Assembly (NCBI GenBank): GCA_034931985.1
Contig: JAYGHB010000002.1
Location: 62,001-126,000, forward strand
Direction: 5' to 3'
Source of the DNA: Halotia wernerae
Lineage (GTDB): Bacteria > Cyanobacteriota > Cyanobacteriia > Cyanobacteriales > Nostocaceae
DNA length: 64,000 bases
In this document: in pieces, positions 1-9,136 of the stretch
Layout: the number at the start of each line of letters is the position of its first letter
Position numbering within the stretch: position 1 is the first letter of the stretch
Translations under genes and position numbers: made by a program
Notes under the pieces: generated by a model
Databases searched by the model: none
Told to the model about the DNA's origin: nothing
The model's input: only the letters and a program-made list of their open reading frames with translations

Positions 1-1
1 C

Positions 2-289
2 TACGCCCATGCCGACGATTTCGGCAAGCCGGAAAGCAGCTTCGTCGTTTGCTCGTTCTGGTACGCCGAGGCTTTGGCGGCGGCGGGCGAGGTCGAACGC
101 GCGCGCGCCGTGTTCGAACGCGTGATGGCGCAGGCGAGTTCGCTTGGCTTGTTTTCGGAGGACATTCTCGCTGCGACGGGCGAGCACTGGGGAAATTTCC
201 CCCAAACCTACTGCATGGCGGGCCTGGTCGGCGCCGCGATGCGGCTTAGCCGAGGTTGGCGGGAGGGCGTATGGGACGGCTCGTTGTAA
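2..289 (+). CDS. Glycoside hydrolase family 15 protein, C-terminal fragment
   Basis: The window opens inside this gene; about 95 C-terminal residues are visible. The sequence carries the GH15 C-terminal pattern: DDFG near the start, then CSFWYAEAL, then SEDI followed by TGEHWGNFPQTY. In GH15 enzymes (glucoamylase and bacterial trehalase-like members) the late Glu in the GExWGNFPQ stretch is the catalytic base. Its last 19 bases overlap the start of the trehalose-6-phosphate synthase gene, a common pairing in which the GH15 enzyme and OtsA sit in one operon for trehalose metabolism. The substrate (trehalose or another alpha-glucoside) cannot be fixed from the fragment. The 5' part lies outside the window. 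Confidence 0.88.
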   Translation, partial: YAHADDFGKPESSFVVCSFWYAEALAAAGEVERARAVFERVMAQASSLGLFSEDILAATGEHWGNFPQTYCMAGLVGAAMRLSRGWREGVWDGSL

Positions 290-1632
290 TTTCAAATCGG
301 ATACCCGGCCACGGGACGCGCGGCGGAAACGGCGGCGGTCTCGCGGTCGGGCTCAATGCGGCGCTGGCCAAACGGCCGTCGCTGTGGCTGGGCTGGAGCG
401 GGGAGGTCGCGGAAACGCCGCCGCCGCCCGAGCGCCGGCATTCGCGGCGCACCGAGATCGTCGGCGTGGCGCTGACGCCCGCGTTGCACGCCGGGTTCTA
501 CGCGAATTTCGCCAATAGCATTTTGTGGCCGCTGTTCCATTACCGGCTCGGCCTTGTCGAGTATCGCCGCGCCGATTACGCGGCCTATCTCGAGGCGAAC
601 GAGTGGATCGCCTCGGCCTTGATGAACGAGCTTCGTCCCGACGACACGATCTGGGTGCACGACTATCATCTGATCCCGCTCGCCAAAATTCTACGCGCGC
701 GCGGTGTGGCCAATCCGATCGGCTATTTCCTGCATATCCCGTTTCCGGCGACGGAAGTGTTCCGCTGCCTGCCGGTCTATCGCGATCTGGTCGAAGCCTT
801 GGCGCATTACGATCTGGTCGGCTTCCAGACGGAATCCGACCGCCTGCAATTCGTCGACGTGCTGGGCGCGCCCGACAAACGCGCGGGCGACACGATCGAA
901 ATGTTCGGCCGAGTTTTCCAGACCGGCGTTTTTCCCATCGGCATCGACACGCAGTCTTTCGCCGCCTACGCCGCCAAGCCTTCGGCGGATGGCGAGCGTC
1001 TATCGGCCAATCTCGGCGACCGCAAACTCGCGATCGGCGTCGATCGCCTCGACTATTCCAAAGGCTTGCCCAACCGCGTCGCCGCCTATGGCGAGTTTCT
1101 GGAACGCAATCCCGATTGGCGCGCCAAGGTCCAGTATCTTCAGATCGCGCCGATCTCCCGCGGCGAGGTGTCGAATTATCGCGCCTTGCGCCGCGAGCTG
1201 GACGGGGCGGCGGGGCGCATCAACGGCAAATACGCCGATTTCGATTGGACGCCGCTGCGGTACGTCAATCGCGGGTTCCCGCGCGGCACGCTGGCGGCGT
1301 TCTATCGACGCGCGCGCGTCGGGCTGGTGACGCCACTGCGCGACGGGATGAATCTTGTGGCGAAGGAGTTCGTCGCCGCCCAGCCGCCCGACGATCCGGG
1401 CGTGCTGATCTTGTCGGAATTCGCGGGGGCGGCGGTCGAATTGTCGGGCGCCTTGACGATCAATCCCTACGACGTGGACGCGATCGCCGATGCGCTGCAA
1501 CGCGCCCTGGAAATGCCTTTGGACGAGCGGGTTTCCCGCTGGCGCGCCGATTTTGACGTGATTTCCACGAATACGGCGGCGTTCTGGGCCGAATCCTTCC
1601 TGTCCGCCTTGGCCGCCGCCCGGACCGCCTGA
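271..1632 (+). CDS. otsA: Alpha,alpha-trehalose-phosphate synthase (UDP-forming)
   Basis: A 453-residue GT20 enzyme that joins UDP-glucose (or another NDP-glucose) and glucose-6-phosphate to give trehalose-6-phosphate in the cytoplasm. Visible hallmarks are the N-terminal RLVVISNR strand and a glycine-rich GGNGGG loop, WVHDYHL (active-site HDYH), GYFLHIPFP, and late motifs DRLDYSKG and LRDGMNLVAKE that bind the nucleotide sugar. The length is normal for bacterial OtsA. The ATG at 271 is preferred over an in-frame TTG at 256 because it gives the conserved N-terminus and follows a GGGAGGG ribosome site. It overlaps the GH15 gene by 19 bases. No trehalose-6-phosphate phosphatase (otsB) is visible in the window. 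Confidence 0.95.
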   Translation: MGRLVVISNRIPGHGTRGGNGGGLAVGLNAALAKRPSLWLGWSGEVAETPPPPERRHSRRTEIVGVALTPALHAGFYANFANSILWPLFHYRLGLVEYRRADYAAYLEANEWIASALMNELRPDDTIWVHDYHLIPLAKILRARGVANPIGYFLHIPFPATEVFRCLPVYRDLVEALAHYDLVGFQTESDRLQFVDVLGAPDKRAGDTIEMFGRVFQTGVFPIGIDTQSFAAYAAKPSADGERLSANLGDRKLAIGVDRLDYSKGLPNRVAAYGEFLERNPDWRAKVQYLQIAPISRGEVSNYRALRRELDGAAGRINGKYADFDWTPLRYVNRGFPRGTLAAFYRRARVGLVTPLRDGMNLVAKEFVAAQPPDDPGVLILSEFAGAAVELSGALTINPYDVDAIADALQRALEMPLDERVSRWRADFDVISTNTAAFWAESFLSALAAARTA

Positions 1633-1753
1633 CCCCCCGACCCGATCCCGCCGAAACCCGTAAAAATTTCGGAAATTCTTGTCGGGGCCTCCGACCCGCG
1701 TTGTAATCTTACCCCACAAAGGGCGAGAGGATTCGCCCCCGAGGGGAAGCCAT

Positions 1754-2056
1754 ATGGGTGGGGACGCGGCGAACGCGACCATCGAATTGCCGTCGACGGG
1801 CGATGCGATCACCGTCGCGGCGCTGAAGACGGAGCTGCTGGAACGGCTGGCGGCCGGCGAAGGCGTGCGCCTGGACGCCCGCCATGTCGCCGAACCGTCG
1901 GCCGCTTTGATTCAGATGATCGAAGCGGGGGCCGCCGCCTTCGCCGACAAGACGCTGCCTTTCGGCCTGCTCGACCCCTCCGATGCGCTGTGCGGCGCCT
2001 ATGAAACGCTGGGCCTGTTCACGGCGCTGATGTCGCGCATCGTGATGGAAATGTGA
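1754..2056 (+). CDS. STAS-domain protein, first gene of the chemotaxis operon
   Basis: A 100-residue protein with an STAS-like pattern (short strands and helices around GEGVRLDARHVAEPSAALIQMI), as in anti-anti-sigma-factor folds and the small STAS proteins that precede cheA in several alphaproteobacterial chemotaxis operons. It ends two bases before cheA, so it is probably translated with it. The Ser or Thr normally phosphorylated in SpoIIAA-type STAS proteins is not in its usual DxSG context (the equivalent region reads EPSAA). A role as a docking or scaffold subunit in the chemotaxis complex is inference. The ATG at 1754 follows a GAGGGGAAG ribosome site, whereas upstream in-frame starts lack one. 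Confidence 0.75.
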   Translation: MGGDAANATIELPSTGDAITVAALKTELLERLAAGEGVRLDARHVAEPSAALIQMIEAGAAAFADKTLPFGLLDPSDALCGAYETLGLFTALMSRIVMEM

Positions 2057-2057
2057 G

Positions 2058-4127
2058 ATGAGCGCCGAAGACCAAGAACTTCGGCAGATATTCCTCCTCG
2101 AATGCGAGGAGCTGGTCACGCTGGCGGAATCCAGCGTCGAGACCTTGCGCGCCGCCCCTACGGAAGACGCGATCCACGCGTTGTTCCGCGCGGTCCATTC
2201 GGTCAAGGGCGGGGCGGGGGCGTTCGGGCTCGACCTCATGGCGTCGTTCGCGCATGTGTTCGAGACCTATATGGATCTGCTGCGCAAGGGCAAGGCGGAG
2301 CTCGACGACGCGGCGGTCGATCTGTTGTTCGACGGCGTCGACGTGCTGCGCCAATTGTCGGACGAAGCGCGCGACGGCGAAAAAGCCTCGACCCAACGCT
2401 ATGACGCGGCCCTCGCGGCGTTGCGCGCGGCGGCGGGGCTGGACGACGACGCGGCCGCCAAGCCGCCCGCCGCCGATTTCGACCCGATGGCGGAATTCGA
2501 AGCGCAGATGGCGGCCGCCCCCGCCGCCGCCGAAGTGCCGCGCCGCAAATACAAGATCCGCTTCGTCCCCGGTCCCAAGATGCTGGAAGCGGGAATCGAT
2601 CCGTTGCGCATTCTGGGCGTGCTCAAAACCCTGGGCGATTTGCAGGTCGAAATCGCCGGCCAATTGCCGCCGCTCGCCGACCTCGACCCGATGGTTTGCG
2701 CGTGGTCGTGGACCGGCACGCTGGAAACCGCCGCCCCGCAAGCCGATCTCGACGACGTGCGCGACATGATCGACGATCTGGCGGTGTTCGAGTTCGAGGC
2801 GGAAACCCCGCCGCCGGAACCCGAGCCCGAAAAACCCGCTGCCGCCGCCGCGGCGGCCGCCCCGGCGCCGAAGAAGCAAGCTGCCGCCGCCGTCGCCGCC
2901 GAACCGGCAAAGCCCCGCGACAAGCCGGTCGCGACAGTTCGCGTCGATGTGCCAAAGCTCGAGCGGCTTGGTAACATGGTCGGCGAACTTATTATTACAC
3001 AAGCGTTTTTGGCGCGTCAGGCTTCGGGGCTCGATCCCGAAACGCACCGCCCGCTATTCCGCGCCCTCGACGAGATGGGCCAGCATATTCGCGAGGTCGC
3101 GGACGCCGCGACGTCGATCCGCGCCCAGCCGTTGAAGGCGGTTTTCTCGCGCTTCGGGGCGCTCGTCCGGGATCTGGAAAAGACGACGGGCAAGCGCATC
3201 CGGCTGGAGATCGTCGGCGACCATACCGAGATCGACAAGACGGTGGTCGAGCGGTTGAGCGAACCGCTGACCCATCTGATCCGCAATTCGATCGATCACG
3301 GGATCGAGAATGCCGAGGGCCGTGCCGCCGCCGGCAAAGACCCGGTCGGGCAATTGCGTTTGTCGGCCGAGCAGCGCGGCGCCCAGGTCGTGATCGAACT
3401 GGCCGACGACGGCAAAGGTATCAATCGCGAACGCGTGCTCGCCAAAGCGGTCGAGCGCGAGTTGGTGTCGCCCGGTGCGATGCTGAGCGACCAGGAGATC
3501 GACGAGTTGATCTTCCTGCCGGGCTTCTCGACCGCCGATCAGGTCACGTCCGTGTCCGGACGCGGCGTGGGCATGGATGCCGTGCGCCAGGTGATCGAGG
3601 AGATGGGCGGCAACGTGGCACTCGTCTCGCGCCCGGGCGAGGGCACGACGTTCTCGCTGACCTTGCCGCTGTCGCTTGCCATTCTCGATGCGATGGTGAC
3701 GCTGGTCGGCCGGCAGAATTATCTTGTTCCCATTTCGGCGATCATCGACTGTCTGCGCCCCGAAGCCTCGGCCCTCGTGCGCATGGACGATCACAGCACG
3801 ATGCTCGCTTGGCGCGGGCAGATCTTGCGCATCCTGCCGCTGGCCACGGAATTCGGCGTTGCGGGGGCGGAGAGCGATCCGACGCGCGCGATCCTTATAT
3901 TGGTCAAGCCGTCGGGCGGCGAGACGGTGGCGATCCAGGTCGACGATCTGATCGGGCAGGAGCCGGTCGTCGTCAAAAGCCTGGAGCGCAATTATCGGAA
4001 GGTGCGCGGCGTATCGGGCGCCACGATCCTGGGCGACGGGCGCCCGGCGCTGATTTTGGATTTGTCGTCGCTGACGGCGGTGGACGGCCGGAACCGCCGT
4101 ATGCCGCGCGCGGCGGCGGAAGGATGA
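2058..4127 (+). CDS. cheA: Chemotaxis histidine kinase CheA
   Basis: A 689-residue cytoplasmic kinase that receives signals from methyl-accepting receptors and phosphorylates CheY and CheB. Domains in order: HPt (P1) with phospho-acceptor His47 in AVHSVKGG; a P2-like response-regulator docking region around residues 155-255; an Ala/Pro/Lys-rich linker near 260-295; the dimerisation helices; an HATPase domain with N-box HLIRNSIDHGIE, G1 DDGKGI and G2 SGRGVGMD; and a C-terminal CheW-like P5 domain. All catalytic motifs are present. It is followed by cheW, cheR, cheB and cheY with overlaps or a few bases, so one operon is clear. Confidence 0.97.
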   Translation: MSAEDQELRQIFLLECEELVTLAESSVETLRAAPTEDAIHALFRAVHSVKGGAGAFGLDLMASFAHVFETYMDLLRKGKAELDDAAVDLLFDGVDVLRQLSDEARDGEKASTQRYDAALAALRAAAGLDDDAAAKPPAADFDPMAEFEAQMAAAPAAAEVPRRKYKIRFVPGPKMLEAGIDPLRILGVLKTLGDLQVEIAGQLPPLADLDPMVCAWSWTGTLETAAPQADLDDVRDMIDDLAVFEFEAETPPPEPEPEKPAAAAAAAAPAPKKQAAAAVAAEPAKPRDKPVATVRVDVPKLERLGNMVGELIITQAFLARQASGLDPETHRPLFRALDEMGQHIREVADAATSIRAQPLKAVFSRFGALVRDLEKTTGKRIRLEIVGDHTEIDKTVVERLSEPLTHLIRNSIDHGIENAEGRAAAGKDPVGQLRLSAEQRGAQVVIELADDGKGINRERVLAKAVERELVSPGAMLSDQEIDELIFLPGFSTADQVTSVSGRGVGMDAVRQVIEEMGGNVALVSRPGEGTTFSLTLPLSLAILDAMVTLVGRQNYLVPISAIIDCLRPEASALVRMDDHSTMLAWRGQILRILPLATEFGVAGAESDPTRAILILVKPSGGETVAIQVDDLIGQEPVVVKSLERNYRKVRGVSGATILGDGRPALILDLSSLTAVDGRNRRMPRAAAEG

Positions 4128-4138
4128 GGGCGGGAACG

Positions 4139-4651
4139 ATGGCCAAGGAAGGCGAAAACGCGGCCGCGAACGCAGGGCACGAAAGCCAGTTCGTCAGTTT
4201 CGAAATCGGCGGCACGACGTTTCTCATTCCCATCGATCGGGTGATCGAGTTCCGCACCTGGACCGAGCCGACGCAGGTGCCGCACACGCCGGCCTATGTG
4301 CGCGGCATCGTCAATATCCGTGGCGAGATCGTGCCGATTTACGACGTCGCCGCAAGGCTGGGGCGCGGCACGACCGATCCGGGCGCACGCCATGTCGTGG
4401 TCATCGTGCGCGGTCACGAAGGCCGATCGGTCGGGCTGCTGGTCGATAGCGTGACGGATATCGTCGCCGCGCGCGACGCGGATCGCGCGCCGATGCCGTC
4501 GATCGAAGGCGGCGATGCGACACCCTTCATGGCGGGCGTGGTCTTCTCGGCCGATCGCATTTTGGGCGTGACGGACGTGGATCGTCTGGTCGAAGAAACC
4601 TTCCCGCACGGCGAATACGCGGTCGCCGAAGGCGAGGGACCGCCCGCATGA
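4139..4651 (+). CDS. cheW: Chemotaxis coupling protein CheW
   Basis: A 170-residue single CheW (SH3-like) domain protein that bridges receptors and CheA. Motifs typical of the family are FLIPIDRVIEF, the VRGIVNIRGEIVPIYD stretch, and a VGLLVDSVTDIV strand. The ATG at 4139 follows GAGGG with 8 bases of spacing. An alternative ATG at 4124, overlapping the cheA stop, would add five residues but has almost no spacing from its GGAAGG. The 3' end overlaps cheR by four bases (ATGA). Confidence 0.95.
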   Translation: MAKEGENAAANAGHESQFVSFEIGGTTFLIPIDRVIEFRTWTEPTQVPHTPAYVRGIVNIRGEIVPIYDVAARLGRGTTDPGARHVVVIVRGHEGRSVGLLVDSVTDIVAARDADRAPMPSIEGGDATPFMAGVVFSADRILGVTDVDRLVEETFPHGEYAVAEGEGPPA

Positions 4652-5475
4652 GCCCGCTTTCCAGCCTCGTCCCCGAACCGGTGGCCGATCCCGTCGATCT
4701 CGCGTTCTTCGCGGATGCGATGCGCGCGCGCACGGGCGTGCAATTGCCGGAGACGAAGCGCGCGCTGATCTATCGGCGTCTCGTGCCGCGCTTGCGCGAA
4801 TTGGGGTTGAGTTCCTTCGCCGCCTATCGCGCGCGGCTGGCGGACAACGCCGATCCCGAATGGGATGTCGTCGTCAACGCGCTGACGACGAACCATTCGC
4901 GCTTCTTCCGCGAGATCCATCATTTCAAGCTGCTCGACAAACATATCGAGACGCTTTTGAACGCGCGCGCCAAGCGCATCCGTCTGTGGTCGGCCGCGTG
5001 CGCCGGCGGGCAAGAGCCGTATTCGATGGCGATCTTGCTGCTGCGCGCCTTGGGTCCGCGCCGCGACGTCGACGCGCGCGTGCTGGCGACGGATGTGGAC
5101 AACACCGCGTTGGACACGGCGGCGGCGGCGATCTATCCGACCGAAGACATCGGGCGCTTGCCGCGTTTCGCGCGCGAGTATCTGAAGCAAGGTGCGGACG
5201 AGCGCTTCACGCTGGACGAACGTCCGCGCAAACTGGTCACGTTCAAGCGGCACAATCTGATCGGCGCGGAATGGCCGATGAAAGGGCCGTTCGACGCGAT
5301 TTTCTGCCGCAATATGCTGATCTATCTCTCGATCGGCGATCAGGGCAAAGTGGTTCGCCGGCTCGTCGATCTTTTGTCGCCGGGGGGTATCCTCTGTCTC
5401 GGCCATTCCGAAACGGTCCGCGGTTCGCTGCCCTTGGAACGTCTTGAAACCGCGAGTGCCTATGTCCGAATCTGA
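4648..5475 (+). CDS. cheR: Chemotaxis receptor methyltransferase CheR
   Basis: A 275-residue S-adenosylmethionine-dependent methyltransferase that methylates glutamates of chemoreceptors for adaptation. The N-terminal helical CheR domain is seen at residues 15-70, with RALIYRRL and a TNHSRFFRE motif. The SAM-binding domain follows with RLWSAACAGGQEPYS (motif I), the internal ATDVDNTAL acidic loop and IFCRNMLIYL. Length is normal. It overlaps both cheW (ATGA) and the start of cheB, so the genes are translationally coupled. Confidence 0.96.
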   Translation: MSPLSSLVPEPVADPVDLAFFADAMRARTGVQLPETKRALIYRRLVPRLRELGLSSFAAYRARLADNADPEWDVVVNALTTNHSRFFREIHHFKLLDKHIETLLNARAKRIRLWSAACAGGQEPYSMAILLLRALGPRRDVDARVLATDVDNTALDTAAAAIYPTEDIGRLPRFAREYLKQGADERFTLDERPRKLVTFKRHNLIGAEWPMKGPFDAIFCRNMLIYLSIGDQGKVVRRLVDLLSPGGILCLGHSETVRGSLPLERLETASAYVRI

Positions 5476-6544
5476 AAACAAACCCGCCCGCGTTCTGATC
5501 ATCGACGATTCCGCTCTCGTGCGCGAATTGCTGACCGGCATCATTTCGTCGGATCCGCGTTTGACGGTGGTGGGCACGGCGCCCGATCCGATCATCGCGC
5601 GCGACAAGATCAAAGCGTTGTCGCCCGACGTGCTGACGCTCGACGTCGAGATGCCGCGCATGAACGGCATCGAGTTTCTCGAGAAGATCATGCGTCTGCG
5701 GCCGATGCCTGTCGTGATGATCTCGACGCTGACGCGCGAAGGGGCGGATACGACCTTGCGCGCGTTGGAGCTTGGCGCGTTCGATTACGTCGCCAAGCCC
5801 ACGCAGCGCCTGACCGAGGCGATCGAGCCGTTGAAGCGCGAGATTTGCGACAAGGTCGCGGCGGCTGCGAAGGCGCGCGTGCGTGGTCTGTCGCCGTCGC
5901 CCAAGCCCGCGCATGCGGCGCCGGCGGCGGATGCGTCGGATCCTTCTCGCTATGCGGGGCTCGATGTGATCGGGCTTGGCGCGTCGACCGGCGGGGTGGA
6001 AGCGTTGGGCGAAGTCTTGTCCGCGATTCCGCCCGACGCGCCGTGTATCGCGATCGTCCAGCATTTGCCCGGCGCCTATACGTCTCGCTTCGCCGCGCGT
6101 CTCGACGGGCAATTGCCGTTGACGGTCGTCGAGGCGGAGGACGGCATGCCGATGCAGCCGGGCCACGTCTATATCGGGCGCGGCGAGAAGCGCTTCGAAG
6201 TGGCCAAGGGGGCCGGCGGCAAACCGGTCTGCCGGATCACCGACGGCGAGAAGGAGAGCGGCCATTTGCCGTCGATCGATCGGCTGTTCGCGTCGCTGGC
6301 CGCGTTCGGGCCGCGCGCGACGGCGGCGCTGCTGACCGGCATGGGCCGCGACGGCGTCAACGGCTTGAAGCAAATGCGGACGGCGGGGGCCGTCACCATC
6401 GCGCAGGATCAGGCGACGTCGGTCGTCTACGGCATGCCGCGCGCGGCGATGGAGGAAGGGGCGGCTTCGCGCCAATTGGCGCTGCCGCGGATCGCGGCGG
6501 CGCTGCTGGAAGCGGCGGCGGGAAAAACGGGAGTTGGGAAATGA
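5462..6544 (+). CDS. cheB: Chemotaxis protein-glutamate methylesterase/deamidase CheB
   Basis: A 360-residue response regulator that removes methyl groups from receptors when phosphorylated by CheA. The receiver domain has phospho-acceptor Asp61 (LDVEMPRMNG). After a short linker with Ala/Pro at about 135-155, the esterase domain has the catalytic triad Ser175 (GASTGG), His201 (QHLPG) and Asp297 (TGMGRDG). The ATG at 5462 begins a normal receiver N-terminus and overlaps cheR by 14 bases. An upstream TTG at 5444 is less likely. The 3' end overlaps cheY by four bases. Confidence 0.96.
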   Translation: MSESENKPARVLIIDDSALVRELLTGIISSDPRLTVVGTAPDPIIARDKIKALSPDVLTLDVEMPRMNGIEFLEKIMRLRPMPVVMISTLTREGADTTLRALELGAFDYVAKPTQRLTEAIEPLKREICDKVAAAAKARVRGLSPSPKPAHAAPAADASDPSRYAGLDVIGLGASTGGVEALGEVLSAIPPDAPCIAIVQHLPGAYTSRFAARLDGQLPLTVVEAEDGMPMQPGHVYIGRGEKRFEVAKGAGGKPVCRITDGEKESGHLPSIDRLFASLAAFGPRATAALLTGMGRDGVNGLKQMRTAGAVTIAQDQATSVVYGMPRAAMEEGAASRQLALPRIAAALLEAAAGKTGVGK

Positions 6545-6933
6545 GCGTACCGGCGAGAACGCTGCGGGTTTTGGTTGTCGACGATCAGGCGAGCATGCGC
6601 GCGCTGATCCGGTCCTATTTGCGCAAGATGGGATTCGAGACGATCGACGAGGCCGACAGCGGCAAGGCCGCGTATCTGGAATTGGGCAAGCGGCCCTACA
6701 ACCTCGTCATTTCCGATATGAACATGGTGAACGGCACGGGGCTTGAGCTTCTGAAGATGATGCGCGCGCATCCGGTGCTGAAGCGCGTGCCGGTCATCAT
6801 GGTGACCGGCAACAACGATTCCGGGACGGTGCAATCCGTCGTGCAGGCGGGCGTCAACGGTTACGTCGTCAAGCCGGTGGCGCAGGACCAGCTCGAAGCG
6901 CGCGTGACGAAAATCCTCGGACCGCTTTCCTAA
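6541..6933 (+). CDS. cheY: Chemotaxis response regulator CheY
   Basis: A stand-alone 130-residue receiver domain. The acidic pocket is formed by Asp14/Asp15, the phospho-acceptor is Asp59 in ISDMNMVNG, and the switch residues (VTG Thr and VVKP Lys) are conserved. Phospho-CheY would bind the flagellar motor switch. Its place between cheB and the receptor gene, and the ATGA overlap with cheB, support assignment as the operon's CheY. No flagellar genes are in the window, so its target motor is inferred. Confidence 0.93.
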   Translation: MSVPARTLRVLVVDDQASMRALIRSYLRKMGFETIDEADSGKAAYLELGKRPYNLVISDMNMVNGTGLELLKMMRAHPVLKRVPVIMVTGNNDSGTVQSVVQAGVNGYVVKPVAQDQLEARVTKILGPLS

Positions 6934-6943
6934 GGACGGGCCC

Positions 6944-9046
6944 ATGCGGATATCGACCAAACTTTCCGGCCTGATCGTCCTTTCGGCGGTCGTCACGTCC
7001 GCGTTGTTCGGCGCGGTGACGTGGAAGAATTACGAGACGCTGTACTCGTACCGCCGCATCGCCGTCGCCGGAACGGAAATCCTGCCGATCCGCGCGCTGG
7101 GCGCGTCGCTGTACCGGCACAAGGCGGTCTTGTTGCGCGCCTCGGCGGGCGGCCCCGCCGACGCCGACGGGCTCGCGCAGGCGAAGGACCGCTTGCGCAA
7201 GGCGATGGACGAGATCGAGTCCTCGCGACAGCGCTTGTTGCGCGATTTCGGCGCGGCCGGGAACGTGCCGGCGCTCGCCCCGGCCGTCGAGCGCGTCCTC
7301 GCGCTGCGGATCGCGCCCGATCTGACGGCGGAAACGATCCTCGAAGTCCACGAAGCCGCGTTCGCGCAATTCGGCGCGTTGTCCTTCGCGTCGGCGGACG
7401 CGTTCAACACGTTCGGCGATCCCGACACCGACGTTCTGTTGATGCTGACGAACCAGTTCGACGTGTTTCCCTCGCTGTTGCGCGGTTACGCCTATCTGAT
7501 GGGCCGGCTGTTCCTGTTCGACGAGACGCTGGCGGGCAAGAGCGTCACCGCGCAGACCTTGCAGGCCCAGCTCGACGTGTTGCAGCGCCAAGCGGGCGTG
7601 AACCAGGAAACGATGGCCCGCCAGTTGCGCAACATCCAGCGCGCCATCCTGTTCGACAAGAACGATCGCGGCTGGGGCACCCGTTTGCCGGACGTGCGCC
7701 GCCTGCACCAACGTTTGGAGCGGACCGATCGGGCGATCGAGACGGCGTTGTCGAGCCCGCCCGGCGCGCTTCAGATCGGCGGCGATTTCGAAGCGGCGCT
7801 CGACGGCGTTCTCGAAAGCTGGTCGACTCTGTCCGGATTGCTGGACGTCGTGCTCAACAAACGCCTCCAGCAGGCGACGCTGCATTTCTGGTGGATGTCG
7901 GCGGCGACGGCCGTACCCGCCGTCCTGATCCTGCTGGCGATGCTGCTGGGCGTGCTGCGCGTGTCGCGCGACATCGGCGTCGCCCAGAAGACGACGTCGC
8001 GTATCGCGGCGGGCGAGCTCGACGATCCGGTCGCGGGCGTGGAGCGCGGCGACGAGATCGGCGGGCTGATGCGCGCGGTGGAAGTGTTGCGCGGCAATTC
8101 CATCGAGCAGCGCAAGCTGCAAGCCAAGGAAACCGAAACGCTGCTGCGCATGTGGCGCACCGCGACGGAGGTGAAGGAATCGGTCGGCGCCATCCGGGCG
8201 GCGGCCAGCGAGATTTCGCAAGGCAGCGCCGACCTCGCCACGCGCACCGAACGCCAAGCCTCGGCGTTGCAGGAAACGGTGGCGACGATGGGCGAGATCG
8301 CGGCGACCGTTTCGACCAACGCGCAGAATTCCGAGCTCGCGCGCAAACTGGCGGCCGACGCGCTCGCGCGCGCGGAAACCGGCGGGCAGGCGATGACGAG
8401 CGTGACCGGCGCCATGTCGGGCATCGAAACCTCGTCCGCGCGCATCGGCGCGATCATCCAGGTGATGGAGGAGATTTCCTTCCAGACCAAGCTGCTCGCC
8501 CTCAACGCCGCGGTCGAAGCCGCGCGTGCCGGCGAAAGCGGGAAGGGCTTCGCGGTCGTGGCGCAGGAAGTGCGTTCGCTCGCCGACCGTTCGCGCCAAG
8601 CCTCGCAGCAGATCCGCGATTTGATCGGCGAAAGCTCGCGCGAGGTCGCGCAAGGCGTGCAACTCGCCGGGGCGGCGGGAGATGCGCTGTCGAGCATCAT
8701 CGAGATCGTGCGCAAGGTCGCGGAGATCGCGCCGGAAATCGCGGCGGGCAGCCGCGAGCAATCGCGCTCGATCGCCGAAATCAACAAGGCGCTCAGCGAT
8801 CTCGACGCCGCGACCCAGCAGAACGCCGCCTTGGTCGAGGAAAGCTCGGCCTCGGCCGCGTCGCTCGCCGATCAGGCGACGCATCTGGTGGACGTTGTGG
8901 CGAGTTTCGAGGTCGCCGGCGCCGGCGCACCGGTCGAGGGCATGGCGTTCGACGCGTCGGCCGCGGCGGAGCCCAAATCGGCCCCTTCGACCAAGCCGAG
9001 CCAAAGCACTGCGGCCAAAGCCAGCGAGTGGGACGAGGATTTCTGA
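6944..9046 (+). CDS. Methyl-accepting chemotaxis protein (transmembrane receptor)
   Basis: A 700-residue chemoreceptor. Transmembrane helix 1 is at about residues 8-28 (LIVLSAVVTSALFGAVTW). A helical periplasmic sensor domain of about 280 residues follows, then transmembrane helix 2 near 313-340, a HAMP linker, and a long cytoplasmic coiled coil with the kinase-control tip around residues 506-545 (LLALNAAVEAARAGE). The canonical QTN before that tip reads QTK here. The protein ends in WDEDF, resembling the aromatic C-terminal tether (NWETF type) that recruits CheR/CheB, though with one extra residue between the aromatics. As the last gene of the operon it is probably the dedicated receptor. 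The ligand is unknown. Confidence 0.93.
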   Translation: MRISTKLSGLIVLSAVVTSALFGAVTWKNYETLYSYRRIAVAGTEILPIRALGASLYRHKAVLLRASAGGPADADGLAQAKDRLRKAMDEIESSRQRLLRDFGAAGNVPALAPAVERVLALRIAPDLTAETILEVHEAAFAQFGALSFASADAFNTFGDPDTDVLLMLTNQFDVFPSLLRGYAYLMGRLFLFDETLAGKSVTAQTLQAQLDVLQRQAGVNQETMARQLRNIQRAILFDKNDRGWGTRLPDVRRLHQRLERTDRAIETALSSPPGALQIGGDFEAALDGVLESWSTLSGLLDVVLNKRLQQATLHFWWMSAATAVPAVLILLAMLLGVLRVSRDIGVAQKTTSRIAAGELDDPVAGVERGDEIGGLMRAVEVLRGNSIEQRKLQAKETETLLRMWRTATEVKESVGAIRAAASEISQGSADLATRTERQASALQETVATMGEIAATVSTNAQNSELARKLAADALARAETGGQAMTSVTGAMSGIETSSARIGAIIQVMEEISFQTKLLALNAAVEAARAGESGKGFAVVAQEVRSLADRSRQASQQIRDLIGESSREVAQGVQLAGAAGDALSSIIEIVRKVAEIAPEIAAGSREQSRSIAEINKALSDLDAATQQNAALVEESSASAASLADQATHLVDVVASFEVAGAGAPVEGMAFDASAAAEPKSAPSTKPSQSTAAKASEWDEDF

Positions 9047-9053
9047 CCCCTTC

Positions 9054-9066
9054 TAGTATACATATG
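9054..9066. promoter_or_regulatory. Candidate GntR/FCD operator, upstream copy
   Basis: The bases TATACATA at 9057-9064, centred on the palindrome GTATAC (9056-9061), recur exactly in a second site 84 bases downstream. FadR/FCD-type GntR regulators often bind short palindromes centred on GTATAC. This site lies just after the receptor stop codon and about 100 bases before vanA, where a promoter is expected. Confidence 0.45.
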
Positions 9067-9136
9067 ATCCGATAGACGGGGCGTTTAGCGCCTTGGGCTT
9101 GCGATTTTGCGTCGAAATGGGTATTTTCGGGGCCTG

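Noticed and set aside
4124..4138. Upstream ATG of cheW overlapping the cheA stop
   Set aside because: Its ribosome site abuts the start codon; the ATG at 4139 has better spacing and still gives a complete CheW domain. Kept as a possible alternative.
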